Of a stretch of 64,000 nucleotides of DNA, positions 40,410 to 49,395 are shown piece after piece. The stretch is taken from contig NZ_CP108381.1 in assembly GCF_035956715.1 (NCBI RefSeq), positions 682,001-746,000 of the forward strand, given 5' to 3'. Every line of letters starts with the position of its first letter. Within the stretch, counting starts at the first letter, position 1. The position numbers and the translations under genes were made by a program. The notes under the pieces were generated by a model. That model worked only from the letters and a program-made list of their open reading frames with translations. It searched no databases and was not told the DNA's origin. Source of the stretch: Nocardia sp. NBC_01329. Its GTDB lineage: Bacteria; Actinomycetota; Actinomycetes; Mycobacteriales; Mycobacteriaceae.

Positions 40410-42821
40410 GTGAAGCTGTTTCGGCCTGTCATCGAGGCGCTGCAAACGTTGGTAGGCAAATTCGGCCACGCCGGACGCGCACTGCGGGGCAACAGTTCCG
40501 ACCCTGCCGGCAGCGCGGTCAGCCGTCTCGCCAGGGCGGATATGGACGGTGCGCACCGCATAAGCCAGGCATCACCACCCAGTGGCCCGATGGCAATGCC
40601 GCCCCATGGTTCGCCGCCGATCATCAACCCGGGCCACATTCCCAATATCTATGACCCGGTCCGGCGGGGTTACAACGGGAACGACACCTCCCAGGTGTCA
40701 TATCAGGTGCGCGACCCCTCATCGCTGACAGGCGGGGGCCGGGCCACGCCGGATGGCGGCGCGGGTGCGCCGGGCGGTCACACAGATGGCTCTGCTCCGG
40801 CGAGGCCCGCTGCCCCGCCGCCGACGTCCGCGCCGCGGCCGGGGCGTGCCAGCGCCCCGGAGGCTATCGAGCCGACCGGGGGTCGGGGTCGGGGTTCCGA
40901 TAGTGGCGACGGCAATACGCACGGCGATACGGGGGATCAGGGCCGACCGGATACCCCGGATACCCCGGAGGAGCCGGTTACCTCGGAGAAGAAGCCGGAT
41001 ACCCCGGAGGAGCCGGTTACCTCGGAGAAGAAGCCGGATACCCCGGAGGAGCCGGTTACCTCGGAGAAGAAGCCGGATACCCCGGAGGAGCCGGTTACCT
41101 CGGAGAAGAAGCCGGATACCCCGGAGGAGCCGGTTACCTCGGAGAAGAAGCCGGATACCCCGGAGGAGCCGGTTACCTCGGAGAAGAAGCCGGATACCCC
41201 GGAGGAGCCGGTTACCTCGGAGAAGAAGCCGGATACCCCGGAGGAGCCGGTTACCTCGGAGAAGAAGCCGGATACCCCGGAGGAGCCGGTTACCTCGGAG
41301 AAGAAGCCGGACACTCCGGAGGAGCCGGTTACCTCGGAGAAGAAGCCGGACACTCCGGAGGAGCCGGTTACCTCGGAGAAGAAGCCGGATACCCCGGAGG
41401 AGCCGGTTACCTCGGAGAAGAAGCCGGATACCCCGGAGGAGCCGGTTACCTCGGAGAAGAAGCCGGATACCCCGGAGGAGCCGGTTACCTCGGAGAAGAA
41501 GCCGGACACTCCGGAGGAGCCGGACGCTGACAAGGACGGCGACAAGGACGGCGACAAGGACGGCGACAAGGACGGCGACAAGGACGGCGACAAGGACAGC
41601 GACAAAGACAGCGACAAAGACAGCGACAAAGACAGCGACAAAGACGGCAAAGACGGTGATAAAGACAGCTCGGACTCGAAATGGAAGCCCAGTACCGCGG
41701 CCATGGTCATGGGCGGCGTCGCCGCTGTCGGCGCTGGCGGATATTTGTTGAGTGATGAACTCGGTTTCGGCGGGGAGGACTCTGCGGAAGCCCCCGGTAT
41801 CGGCGGGCCGACCGATCCCGGAGCAACTGATCCTGGGGCGGGAGCTCTGGGGGCGGGCGTCGGGACAGGTGACCCTGCCGCGGGCGCTCTCGGAGGACTT
41901 GGCGCGGTCGATCCTGGTGCGGTTGATCCCGGGACGGTTGCCCCCGGTGTGGTTGATCCCGGGGTGGCTGATCCCGGCGCGGGCATTCCCGGGCCGACCG
42001 GAGCCGGCGTAGTTGATCCCGGTGCGGTTGATCCGGGGACGGTTGATCCGGGGACGGTTGATCCCGGAGCGAGCGATCCCGGAGCAAGCGATCCCGGAGC
42101 AAGCGATCCCGGAGCAAGCGATCCCGGAGCGAGCGATCCTGACTCGGATGGACTCGGATCCGATGGACTTTCCGGAGAGGAAACCGATTCGGGCGGCCAG
42201 CCGAGCGGTACCCAGGGGGAGACTCAACCCTCCGGTTCGGGCGCCGCCGCCGCCGGCGGCGGCATCGGCGACATGGTGACGTCGCTCGCGATGGCGGGTC
42301 TCGTGTCTGCCATGGTGGGTCTCGGCGGAGAAGACGACGACAGTGAAGACGACAGCGATTCCGACGATGATCGGTCCGACGCTCAGCCACCTTCCATGCA
42401 GGCTCCGGCGCCCGCTCCCACTCCGACACCCCCGCAAAGTGGCCAGCCGACTCCGGGTAAGCCTTCAACGGAGGGCGAGCCTCCAAAAGATGATGGACCT
42501 GTGGCTGAAGGTGAGTCTTCTACGGAGGGCGGGCCTTCGACGGAGGGCGGGCCTGGTACGGAAGGTGAGTCTTCTACGAAGGGTGAGTCTTCAACTGAGA
42601 GTAAGTCTTCAACCGAGAGTAAGTCTTCTACGGAAGGTGAGTCTTCGACGGAAGATGAGTCTTCGACGGAAGGTGAGTCTTCAACCGAGAGCGGGCCTGC
42701 TACGGAGGGTGAAACTTCCACGGAGAGTGAGACTTCAACAGAGGGTGGGCCTTCAACGGACAGGGAGCCTCCGGCAGATGACAAGCCCGACTCCGGCGGT
42801 CTATCCAGCGGTAGGCCGTAG
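40410..42821 (+). CDS. large repetitive acidic protein with 13-residue tandem repeats
   Basis: 803 residues, almost entirely low complexity. Order: a short N-terminal helix ('MKLFRPVIEALQTLVGKFGH'); Pro/Gly-rich linker (50-185); 14 tandem PDTPEEPVTSEKK units (about 186-370); a DKDGDKDS run (373-415); one predicted membrane helix 'TAAMVMGGVAAVGAGGYLLS' (about 427-446); DPGA/VDPGT repeats (470-580); an acidic 'GGEDDDSEDDSDSDDDR' block; and degenerate STEGESSTES repeats to the end. GTG 40410 follows GGAGG with seven bases. It follows the WXG-like gene and may form a cell-envelope stalk with it. No enzymatic domain is visible. Function unknown. Confidence 0.75.
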   Translation: MKLFRPVIEALQTLVGKFGHAGRALRGNSSDPAGSAVSRLARADMDGAHRISQASPPSGPMAMPPHGSPPIINPGHIPNIYDPVRRGYNGNDTSQVSYQVRDPSSLTGGGRATPDGGAGAPGGHTDGSAPARPAAPPPTSAPRPGRASAPEAIEPTGGRGRGSDSGDGNTHGDTGDQGRPDTPDTPEEPVTSEKKPDTPEEPVTSEKKPDTPEEPVTSEKKPDTPEEPVTSEKKPDTPEEPVTSEKKPDTPEEPVTSEKKPDTPEEPVTSEKKPDTPEEPVTSEKKPDTPEEPVTSEKKPDTPEEPVTSEKKPDTPEEPVTSEKKPDTPEEPVTSEKKPDTPEEPVTSEKKPDTPEEPVTSEKKPDTPEEPDADKDGDKDGDKDGDKDGDKDGDKDSDKDSDKDSDKDSDKDGKDGDKDSSDSKWKPSTAAMVMGGVAAVGAGGYLLSDELGFGGEDSAEAPGIGGPTDPGATDPGAGALGAGVGTGDPAAGALGGLGAVDPGAVDPGTVAPGVVDPGVADPGAGIPGPTGAGVVDPGAVDPGTVDPGTVDPGASDPGASDPGASDPGASDPGASDPDSDGLGSDGLSGEETDSGGQPSGTQGETQPSGSGAAAAGGGIGDMVTSLAMAGLVSAMVGLGGEDDDSEDDSDSDDDRSDAQPPSMQAPAPAPTPTPPQSGQPTPGKPSTEGEPPKDDGPVAEGESSTEGGPSTEGGPGTEGESSTKGESSTESKSSTESKSSTEGESSTEDESSTEGESSTESGPATEGETSTESETSTEGGPSTDREPPADDKPDSGGLSSGRP
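40968..41513 (+). repeat. 14 tandem copies of a 39-bp in-frame repeat
   Basis: The unit beginning GAGGAGCCGGTTACCTCGG recurs every 39 bases from 40968, with a final partial copy starting at 41514. Copies are identical except for GATACC/GACACT variants in three of them, so the array is recently expanded or homogenised and likely varies in length between strains. A DKDG/DKDS hexamer-type array follows at 41525-41660. Confidence 0.95.
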
Positions 42822-42849
42822 AATCTCGAAAACCGTGGGCGCTGGCGAT

Positions 42850-43010
42850 ACCGTTTTCGGGCTGCGCGGGTTCGGTGCCCGGGACTGCGGTTGCCGCGGA
42901 CGGCACCATCGCATCGGAGTCGCTGGATCTGGAGCAGATCGCTGGGGTCTGGGTGGGCTCGTACAGCTGTGCTCAGGGTGAGACGGGTTTACGGGTTCCG
43001 GTCAGCGGCG
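42850..43010 (+). pseudogene. lipoprotein N-terminal remnant
   Basis: A plus-strand frame without a start codon reads 'ALAIPFSGCAGSVPGTAVAA' (lipobox-like FSGC) then 'DGTIASESLDLEQIAGVWVG' and 'SYSCAQGETGLRV', the style of small Nocardia lipoproteins. It then runs into the 3' end of the convergent TetR gene. The signal-peptide start and the C-terminus are both missing. Confidence 0.45.
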
Positions 43011-43685
43011 GCGGCCGACGCACGGGGCGGCGTTGGCCGTCTTCGCTCGGTCGACTTCGTCGTCGGTCAGTGCGCGGACCGGTAGTTGCCGGCGGGCTAC
43101 GTCATCCGCGCGGATTCCGTTGAGGACGATGGCCATATAGCGCCGCCAGATCTCGGGATTGACCGGTTTGGCGAATTCGGCCAAGCCGTCCACCATATGG
43201 ATCAACGCGAAGAGGTCCGACGGTTCGATATCGGGTTGCAGGACCCCTGCTTCGCGGGCCCGGCCGACGATCGCTGCGACGGCGGGTTTGATCCGGTCGC
43301 GCAGGCCGTGGAAACGTTCTGTCTCGAGGTCCAGTTCGAGGATGACCTCGCTGAATCCGCGATTCGTGGCCAGGTGGCGGCACGCGTATTCGACGAACTC
43401 GACAAGACTCAGCCAGGGATCCGGGTGGTCGCGGCTGGCTTCGGCGGCTTCGGCGAACGCGCCGAGGCTGTGTTCGAAGACCTCGGCGATGAGTTCCTTC
43501 TTGTTGGCGAAACGGCGGTAGACCGTGCCCACACCTACGCCGGCTCGCTCGGCGACGTCGTCGAGAGTGATCTCCAGCCCGCGATCGGCGAACAGTTCGC
43601 TGGCCGCCTCGACGATGCGTTGCTGATTGCGTGCGGCGTCGGCGCGCAGTCGCCGGGGTGCGCGCAGGGTCGTGGCGTGTTTCAC
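43002..43685 (-). CDS. TetR-family repressor of the adjacent exporter
   Basis: 227-residue TetR regulator. The HTH lies at residues 20-65: 'RIVEAASELFADRGLEITLD', 'DVAERAGVGVGTVYRRFANK', 'KELIAEVFEH'. The ligand-binding domain follows, with 'HLATNRGFSEVILELDLETE' and 'PSDLFALIHMVDGLAEF', and a basic tail. ATG 43685 puts the HTH at the normal distance. The gene is divergent from the DHA2 exporter; two palindromes in the 132-base gap fit TetR operators, so it likely represses both genes until a drug-like ligand binds. Confidence 0.92.
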   Translation of the reverse strand: MKHATTLRAPRRLRADAARNQQRIVEAASELFADRGLEITLDDVAERAGVGVGTVYRRFANKKELIAEVFEHSLGAFAEAAEASRDHPDPWLSLVEFVEYACRHLATNRGFSEVILELDLETERFHGLRDRIKPAVAAIVGRAREAGVLQPDIEPSDLFALIHMVDGLAEFAKPVNPEIWRRYMAIVLNGIRADDVARRQLPVRALTDDEVDRAKTANAAPCVGRRR

Positions 43686-43715
43686 ACCGGCATTCTACCA
43701 ACGACGGGATTAAGT

Positions 43716-43773
43716 GGAGGCAATTCCTCCGTTATTGTGTTAGCGTTCATGCAAGCGGAGAACTTTCCTCCGC
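43716..43773. promoter_or_regulatory. two palindromic TetR operators
   Basis: GGAGG-CAATT-CCTCC (43716-43730) and GCGGAG-AACTTTC-CTCCGC (43755-43773) are both perfect inverted repeats sharing GGAG/CTCC half-sites, 25 bases apart, between the divergent TetR and exporter genes. Confidence 0.7.
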
Positions 43774-43817
43774 TTCTCTGATCCTTCTCCGAAATCAACC
43801 TTCCTCCAAGGGGCGAG

Positions 43818-45314
43818 ATGACTACCACGATCGATCGCGGTCGGTCCGCACAGGAAACAGCATCGGGCAGACGCGGTTCGCACGCGCTGCGCTGGTGGGT
43901 CCTCGCCGTACTCGGCGTAGCCCAGCTCATGGTCGTACTGGACGCGACCGTCGTGAACATCGCGCTCCCGGAGGCTCAGCGTGACCTGGGCTTCGACGAT
44001 GCCAGTCGGCAGTGGGTCATCACGGGTTATGCGCTGGCCTTCGGCAGCCTGCTGCTGCTCGGGGGCCGCCTCAGCGACTTGTTCGGCCGCCGTAACACCT
44101 TCATCGTCGGCCTGATCGGCTTCTCGGTGGCCTCCGCCATCGGTGGCGCGGCCGTCAACTTCGAGATGCTGGTCGCGGCCCGCATCGGCCAGGGCGTTTT
44201 CGGCGCGGTGCTCGCCCCGGCCGCGCTGTCGCTGCTGACCGTCACCTTCACCGAACCGTCCGAACGGGCGAAGGCCTTCGGTATCTTCGGCGCGGTCGCC
44301 GGTACCGGCGGCGCGATCGGCCTGCTGCTCGGCGGCGCGCTCACCGAATGGGCCTCGTGGCGCTGGGTGATGTTCGTGAACCTGGCCTTCGCGGCCGTGG
44401 CGCTGGTCGGGGCGGTACTGCTGCTGGCCAAGCATGTCACCACCACGCGGCCCAAGCTCGATATCCCGGGAACGGTCGTGGTCACCGCCGCGCTGTTCGG
44501 CATCGTCTACGGGTTCTCCCACGCCGAGAGCGACGGCTGGACGAATTCGGCCACGCTGGCGTTCCTCATCGGCGGCGCGGCGCTGCTCGGCCTGTTCGTC
44601 TGGCTCGAGACGCGAGTGGCACACCCGTTGCTGCCGCTGCGTATCGTGCTCGACCGCACCCGCGGTGGGGCCTATCTCGCGGTGTTCGTGATGGGAATCG
44701 GGATGTTCGCGATCTTCCTGTTCCTCACTTATTACATGCAGCTGACGTTGGGCTACTCGCCGATCATGACCGGTGTGGCATTCCTGCCGATGGTCGCCGC
44801 CATGGTCGCTTCCTCCACCACGACTCCGTCACTGCTGCTGCCGAAGTTCGGCCCGAAGGTGGTCGTCAGCACCGGGTTCGCGATCGCCGCGCTCGGGATG
44901 GCCTGGCTGACCCGGATCGGCCTCGACACCGGATACGCCTCGCATATCCTGCCCGGACTGATCCTGCTCGGCCTCGGCCTCGGTGGGGCGATGGCGACGG
45001 CGTTCCAGAGTGCCACCGCCGGGGTGAAGCACGAGGACGCCGGGGTCGCCTCCGCGATGATCAACACCAGCCAGCAGGTGGGTGGTTCGATCGGGACCGC
45101 ACTGCTGAGCACCATCGCGGCCTCGGCCTCGACCGGCTATCTGGCCGGCCGGACGCCGAACGAGATCACCATCGTTCAGTCGGCCATCGAGAGCTACACC
45201 ACCAGCTTCACCTGGGCCGCAGGCATTTTTGTCTTCGGCGCGGTAGTGCTGGCCTTCCTGCTGCCGAACGCTCTCCCGGCTCCGGCAGAAGGGGAACCGG
45301 TACTCGCGCACTGA
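43818..45314 (+). CDS. DHA2-family (14-TM) MFS drug exporter
   Basis: 498-residue proton-driven multidrug exporter of the EmrB/QacA type with about 14 predicted helices. Motifs: 'VLDATVVNIALPEAQRDLGF' (motif D1), 'WVITGYALAFGSLLLLGGRL' with 'SDLFGRRNTFIVG' (motif A), 'RIGQGVFGAVLAPAALSLLT' (motif B), 'FGIFGAVAGTGGAIGLLLGG' (motif C, antiporter signature), and 'SAMINTSQQVGGSIGTALLS' in the C-terminal half. ATG 43818 follows AAGGGGCGAG. It is divergent from its TetR and ends at a strong bidirectional terminator. The substrate range is unknown. Confidence 0.93.
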   Translation: MTTTIDRGRSAQETASGRRGSHALRWWVLAVLGVAQLMVVLDATVVNIALPEAQRDLGFDDASRQWVITGYALAFGSLLLLGGRLSDLFGRRNTFIVGLIGFSVASAIGGAAVNFEMLVAARIGQGVFGAVLAPAALSLLTVTFTEPSERAKAFGIFGAVAGTGGAIGLLLGGALTEWASWRWVMFVNLAFAAVALVGAVLLLAKHVTTTRPKLDIPGTVVVTAALFGIVYGFSHAESDGWTNSATLAFLIGGAALLGLFVWLETRVAHPLLPLRIVLDRTRGGAYLAVFVMGIGMFAIFLFLTYYMQLTLGYSPIMTGVAFLPMVAAMVASSTTTPSLLLPKFGPKVVVSTGFAIAALGMAWLTRIGLDTGYASHILPGLILLGLGLGGAMATAFQSATAGVKHEDAGVASAMINTSQQVGGSIGTALLSTIAASASTGYLAGRTPNEITIVQSAIESYTTSFTWAAGIFVFGAVVLAFLLPNALPAPAEGEPVLAH

Positions 45315-45324
45315 GTCCCACAGA

Positions 45325-45365
45325 ACGACCGCCCGTCCTCGCGTATCGCGAGGACGGGCGGTCGT
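45325..45365. terminator. bidirectional terminator hairpin
   Basis: ACGACCGCCCGTCCTCGCG (45325-45343) and its exact complement (45347-45365) form a 19-bp stem with a TAT loop, between the convergent exporter and helicase genes. It is GC-rich with no U-tract, as is common in actinobacteria. Confidence 0.85.
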
Positions 45366-45425
45366 CGTATCGGGCTCGGTGCCGGGCGAACTGTCCCGGT
45401 CGCGGCCGACCCGGTGAGCGGGTCC

Positions 45426-47096
45426 TTACGAGCCGGCGGGGCGAGTGGCCCGGCGGGGCCGGCGTTGCTGGCCTCGTGCCGAGTCGAATTGACCGGAGGT
45501 GGACTTCGCGCCACCGGTGCGCGCCGAATCCGTACCGCGCTTCGCGCCGGTCACCGACTGGTTGCGCTGCGATGTGGCTGGTTGCCGGGCCTCGTGGCCC
45601 GAGGCGGTGGCCCGGTTCCCGGCCCGCCCGGTGGCACTCCCGCGCCGGCCACTGGACCCCCGCGCCCCGGCATGTTCGGCCGCACCCGATCGTTCGCCCT
45701 GTCGCGATCGCTTATCGGCGCCCTCCGGCCGGCTCCGTTCGCCCGCCGTCGCGCGCCCGCTCGACCTCGTCGAAGCAGGGTGGTCGCCCGCGCGGGTGCC
45801 CGACCCGCCGCGCTGTCCACGCCGGCCGCCGGTCGCGGTCCGGGTGGCCTCTGGTCGAGCGGCGGCCGTCCCGGGCCCGGCCGCGGGTCCGGCGGGCACG
45901 GAGTAATCCGCGAGACCGACGAGAACCGGTGAATCGGGGGTCACCGGCCGCGGGCTCACGTCGATGCCGGCCTTCCGGAGCAGCGCCGCGACATCCTTGC
46001 GCTGTTCGGGCAGTACCAGCGTGACCACGGTGCCGGCGGTGCCCGCGCGGGCCGTGCGGCCGGAACGGTGCAGATACGCCTTGTGCTCAGCGGGTGGGTC
46101 GACATGGACCACGAGTTCGAGATCGTCGACGTGGATACCGCGGGCCGCGATATCGGTCGCGACCATCACCCGGGCGGTGCCCGCGGCGAAGGCGGCGAGA
46201 TTACGGTCGCGGGCCGGCTGGGAAAGGTTTCCGTGCAGGTCGACGGCCGCGATACCGGCGCGGGTCAGTTCGCCGGCGAGCCGGCGGGCATGGTGCTTGG
46301 TGCGCATGAACAGAATGCGTCGTCCGCTACCGGCGGCGAGGGCTCGGACGAGGTCTTTCTTGGCGGCGGCGCCGGCGACCTCGAAGACGTGATGCTCCAT
46401 CTTCGGCGGCGGCGCGGCGGCTTCGTCGACCGAATGTGAGACCGGGGCGTGCATGAACCGGTCGACCAGCTTCCCGACGCCGTTGTCCAGCGTCGCCGAG
46501 AACAACAGCCGCTGACCGTCGCGCGGTGTCGCGTTGAGGATCCGGGTCACCCCGGGAAGGAATCCGAGATCGGCCATATGGTCGGCCTCGTCGAGCACCG
46601 TCACCCGCACGGCGTCCAGCGATACCGCGCGCTGTTTCATCAGATCTTCGAGCCGGCCCGGGCAGGCGACGACGATATCGACACCCTGCTTGAGGGTTTT
46701 GATCTGCCGATTCACCGGTACCCCACCGAATACGGTGGTGACCCGGAGGCCGCAGACCTCGGCCAGCGGGGCGACGGTCGCCGCGATCTGGGTCGCGAGT
46801 TCGCGGGTGGGCGCGAGGATCAGCCCGGTGGGCCGTCCCGGTGCGCGCTTCGCGTCGGCGAGTAGCGCGACCACCGGAATACCGAACGCGAGGGTTTTCC
46901 CGCTACCGGTCTTACCGCGTCCGAGGACGTCGCGGCCGGCGAGGGTATCGGGCAGAGACGCGCTCTGGATGGGGAAGGGCTGGGTGATACCGCCCCCGGC
47001 GAGCAGGCGGACGATATCCGCGGGTACGCCGAGATCGGCGAAGGACTGCACAGCAGCAGTGTTGGCAAGCATGAAGATATGGGCGCCTTTCGGCAT
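45426..47096 (-). CDS. DEAD-box RNA helicase (RhlE-type)
   Basis: ATP-dependent RNA helicase of about 556 residues. Q motif region 'SFADLGVPADIVRLLAGGGI' and 'PFPIQSASLP'; motif I 'GRDVLGRGKTGSGKTLAFGI'; Ia 'LILAPTRELATQIAATV'; II 'VTVLDEADHMADLGFL'; III 'RLLFSATLD'; IV 'RRILFMRTKHHARRLAGELT'; V 'VMVATDIAARGIHVDDLELV'; VI 'YLHRSGRTARAGTAGTVVTL'. After residue 390 comes a ~170-residue Arg/Gly/Ser-rich basic tail, which probably binds RNA. The long frame opens at 47294, but ATG 47096 or ATG 47072 (MLANTAAVQSF) is more likely; neither has a strong RBS. Possible role in cold-stress RNA remodelling. Confidence 0.9.
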   Translation of the reverse strand: MPKGAHIFMLANTAAVQSFADLGVPADIVRLLAGGGITQPFPIQSASLPDTLAGRDVLGRGKTGSGKTLAFGIPVVALLADAKRAPGRPTGLILAPTRELATQIAATVAPLAEVCGLRVTTVFGGVPVNRQIKTLKQGVDIVVACPGRLEDLMKQRAVSLDAVRVTVLDEADHMADLGFLPGVTRILNATPRDGQRLLFSATLDNGVGKLVDRFMHAPVSHSVDEAAAPPPKMEHHVFEVAGAAAKKDLVRALAAGSGRRILFMRTKHHARRLAGELTRAGIAAVDLHGNLSQPARDRNLAAFAAGTARVMVATDIAARGIHVDDLELVVHVDPPAEHKAYLHRSGRTARAGTAGTVVTLVLPEQRKDVAALLRKAGIDVSPRPVTPDSPVLVGLADYSVPAGPAAGPGTAAARPEATRTATGGRRGQRGGSGTRAGDHPASTRSSGRATAGERSRPEGADKRSRQGERSGAAEHAGARGSSGRRGSATGRAGNRATASGHEARQPATSQRNQSVTGAKRGTDSARTGGAKSTSGQFDSARGQQRRPRRATRPAGS

Positions 47097-47809
47097 CGGA
47101 GGTGATACCGCGACGTCCGTTCGGACCGTCTGTCCGCGCCTACTCGAGGTGGCGGTGTCGCGGGTCCCGACGCGAAAGGCTGTAATCCGCGACGGAGGAG
47201 TACGTGGGTGCGCATCTGGCGCAGGTACTACAGAGACACTACCGTACCGTCGGTTCCTTTCCGGCGCGGTGATCTGTGGCACGTTGTGACCCATCTCCGT
47301 CCGCCTCGCCGGTGCTGGTGCCGCGCCGAGGTCCGGATGTGTTCAGGAGCCGGGTTGTAGTGCGCGCAGGATCGTATCCACGGACTGGTCGGCGAGGCCG
47401 GGCCGCGCGCCGTGCTGTCGCGGGGCGGGCCGGACGCGGTGGACCACAGCTGGTGGCGCACTCGGTGTCGAGCAGCTCCCGCGCGACGGCCGGCACCGCG
47501 GTGTCGATCCGCTACAACTCGCGCAGGCCTTGGTCTTCGGCTGCTTCTGCTGTGGATTCGGCGCATCGTCACCGCGGCTTTCCCGGGGCCGCCCATCCGA
47601 TGCGGGCCATTCGGTCCGGACCTGTGAAAAGCCAAAGCCCGCTGATCTTTTCGATATTCCGCCGCCGAGCACGGGAAATTCGAATCGCGAACGGGCGAGC
47701 CGGACAATCGACCGCAGCGCTCCAATTCCATCACTCCGCCCGGCGTGGTATATCTCTGCTGCGGCGCCCGGCCGGGCTCCGTCGAGTTCCGTCGAAGAAG
47801 AGTGTGCGC
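47097..47809. other. 713-base stretch with only weak coding signals
   Basis: This is the region upstream of both the helicase and the secreted gene at 47810. The minus strand shows short protein-like pieces ('LRRIDTAVPAVARELLDTE'-like near 47490 and 'GLADQSVDTILRALQPGS' ending at 47343) in different frames, possibly a decayed gene. I cannot support an intact CDS. Confidence 0.35.
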
Positions 47810-48484
47810 GTGTCCAACCCAACCGAACCCACTCGCGGGCCGATCCCGCGCCCCAATTCACTGGCGACCGGTGCCGGGCCCGGTAAGAGCGCCCGCGGCA
47901 CCGAGCGTGGGGTATTGCTCGTATCAGGAGCGGGTGTCGCGCTGGCCATCGTCGGTTTGGTGGTCTCGCTGCTCGTCGGCGCAGGTTCCACAGACGCGGA
48001 AACCGATACAGCACAAGAAGTTACGACGAGCGAGAGCTCGGCCCCCGCTGCCCCGGCCCCGTCGGCCGCCCCGCTGCCCAAGCAGTACCTGGCGGATATG
48101 TCGCCCACCAGCGGAACGGCCTATACCGGGACCATGCAGGTCAACGGCGCCTCCTACCCGCATTCGATCTATCAGCAGTTCAGCGGTTGCGATACCGAGG
48201 TGAGCCACACCTACAACCTGAATCGTGAATGGTCGCGGTTCTCCTCGACAATCGGCATCGCCGAGGGCGGAAATTCCCAATCGGTACTCCAGTTCGAGGT
48301 GATCGCCGACGGGAAATCGATCTATTCCTCGGGCAACGTCGCGGTGGGGCAATCACCGGCGGTGGATGTGTCCGTGACGGGTGTGCAGAACCTGACGATC
48401 AGTTTCTTGTTCGTCGGTGGGAATCTGGAGAGTTGCAGCCAGGCGGGCAACGGTGTGTGGGGAGACGCGGGCCTCACGAAATAG
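47810..48484 (+). CDS. membrane-anchored protein with NPCBM/NEW2-like domain
   Basis: 224-residue protein with an N-terminal cytoplasmic basic segment, one membrane helix ('GVLLVSGAGVALAIVGLVVS', about residues 33-55), and a Thr/Ser/Pro-rich linker. The extracellular domain (from 'PKQYLADMSPTSGTAYTGTM') has the NPCBM/NEW2 look: 'YPHSIYQQFSGCDTEVSHTY', 'NLNREWSRFSSTIGIAEGGN', 'SVLQFEVIADGKSIYSSGNV', 'SPAVDVSVTGVQNLTISFLF'. That jelly-roll family is a putative carbohydrate-binding module. GTG 47810 sits ten bases after GAAGAAG; GTG 47804 is an alternative. It may contact cell-wall glycans. Confidence 0.75.
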   Translation: MSNPTEPTRGPIPRPNSLATGAGPGKSARGTERGVLLVSGAGVALAIVGLVVSLLVGAGSTDAETDTAQEVTTSESSAPAAPAPSAAPLPKQYLADMSPTSGTAYTGTMQVNGASYPHSIYQQFSGCDTEVSHTYNLNREWSRFSSTIGIAEGGNSQSVLQFEVIADGKSIYSSGNVAVGQSPAVDVSVTGVQNLTISFLFVGGNLESCSQAGNGVWGDAGLTK

Positions 48485-48876
48485 GCGATCCGGGTCCCGG
48501 AGACGAGCGTCGACGGTTGGCTATGGTCGTAACCCGGTCTCGAGGTTCACGCCCAGTTGTCCGCTGCGGGAGCGCGTCACTGCCTGTCGGTATTCTGCTG
48601 ACCTGCACAGATGAGACTGCTCGCCAGCGACTTTCCCAGCGGGAGATAGGTTCTGTTCTGGACGCGCATCTCGAACGCAGCGCGGTCATGGCTCACCGAC
48701 TGGATATCGGGTGTCGACCGGGCGTCCATCGTGTCGTGACCGATGGGCGCGGTATTGCCGAGATCGCTGCGGAGATCATTCGGCTCTCGGGCTGGCTCCC
48801 GGTCGAGTCGTCCAGGGTCTGCTGACCCACCGGCACCATCCGACCGACACCCCGGACGGGGTGGTGCCATGCCGGG

Positions 48877-49236
48877 ATGTGGACGGTACCTACCGAGACG
48901 GCCGTCGAGGATTGCCCGGCATTCGTGGGATTCGGTGACCACCGCGGCGTCCGAGTCGGTCTGCAGGTTCGCCGGCCGCTCGATGCCGCCGACCCCACCG
49001 ATACCGAGAACCTGTGCCGGCGATACCGCGACACCATCCGCACGATCTACTCCCGGTTTCCGTGGAAACAGTCGCACCGCCGACCGGCGTCGGGATCGTG
49101 GGTAGTTCATTTCGTTCACCGGGGAGCCGGGATTTCCGTCCTGGATCACGCGCGGCGTATCGGCGGAGAATTTTTCCGAAACAGTGCCGTTCATTGCACC
49201 GATGAGATCGGCCGGTGTGAATGGGGGAGCGGGTAG
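48877..49236 (+). CDS. possible hypothetical protein, weak support
   Basis: A 119-residue frame with GC-rich third positions for its first ~60 codons: 'ETAVEDCPAFVGFGDHRGVR', 'VGLQVRRPLDAADPTDTENL', 'CRRYRDTIRTIYSRFPWKQS'. It has no RBS and no recognised family. The preceding 390 bases (48485-48876) contain another protein-like piece in the +1 frame ('HRVVTDGRGIAEIAAEIIRL' ending at 48825). The two could be parts of one decayed gene. Confidence 0.25.
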   Translation: MWTVPTETAVEDCPAFVGFGDHRGVRVGLQVRRPLDAADPTDTENLCRRYRDTIRTIYSRFPWKQSHRRPASGSWVVHFVHRGAGISVLDHARRIGGEFFRNSAVHCTDEIGRCEWGSG

Positions 49237-49395
49237 TCGGCCACTCGGTGCGTCCGGCGAGAATCTCGCTGTGCCGAGGGCTTTCCGGAGCCGGTTCCAG
49301 TGCGCAGCGCGGGGACGGAACCGCAGGTAGGAACCGGAATCGACACGCCGACAGGCGAGTCGGCGTCAACTGTTCGCTCTGTTACTGTTCCGCGC

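Noticed and set aside
40968..41513. CRISPR array
   Set aside because: The 39-bp units are directly contiguous with no unique spacers and stay in frame within a gene.
40719..42437. Long antisense frames with RLLLRGNRLLRGI repeats
   Set aside because: They are reverse readings of the 39-bp tandem repeat, not independent genes.
47276..47809. N-terminal extension of the NPCBM-like protein back to 47276
   Set aside because: The added 178 residues are Arg/Ser/Pro-rich without homology, and GTG 47804/47810 places the membrane helix normally.
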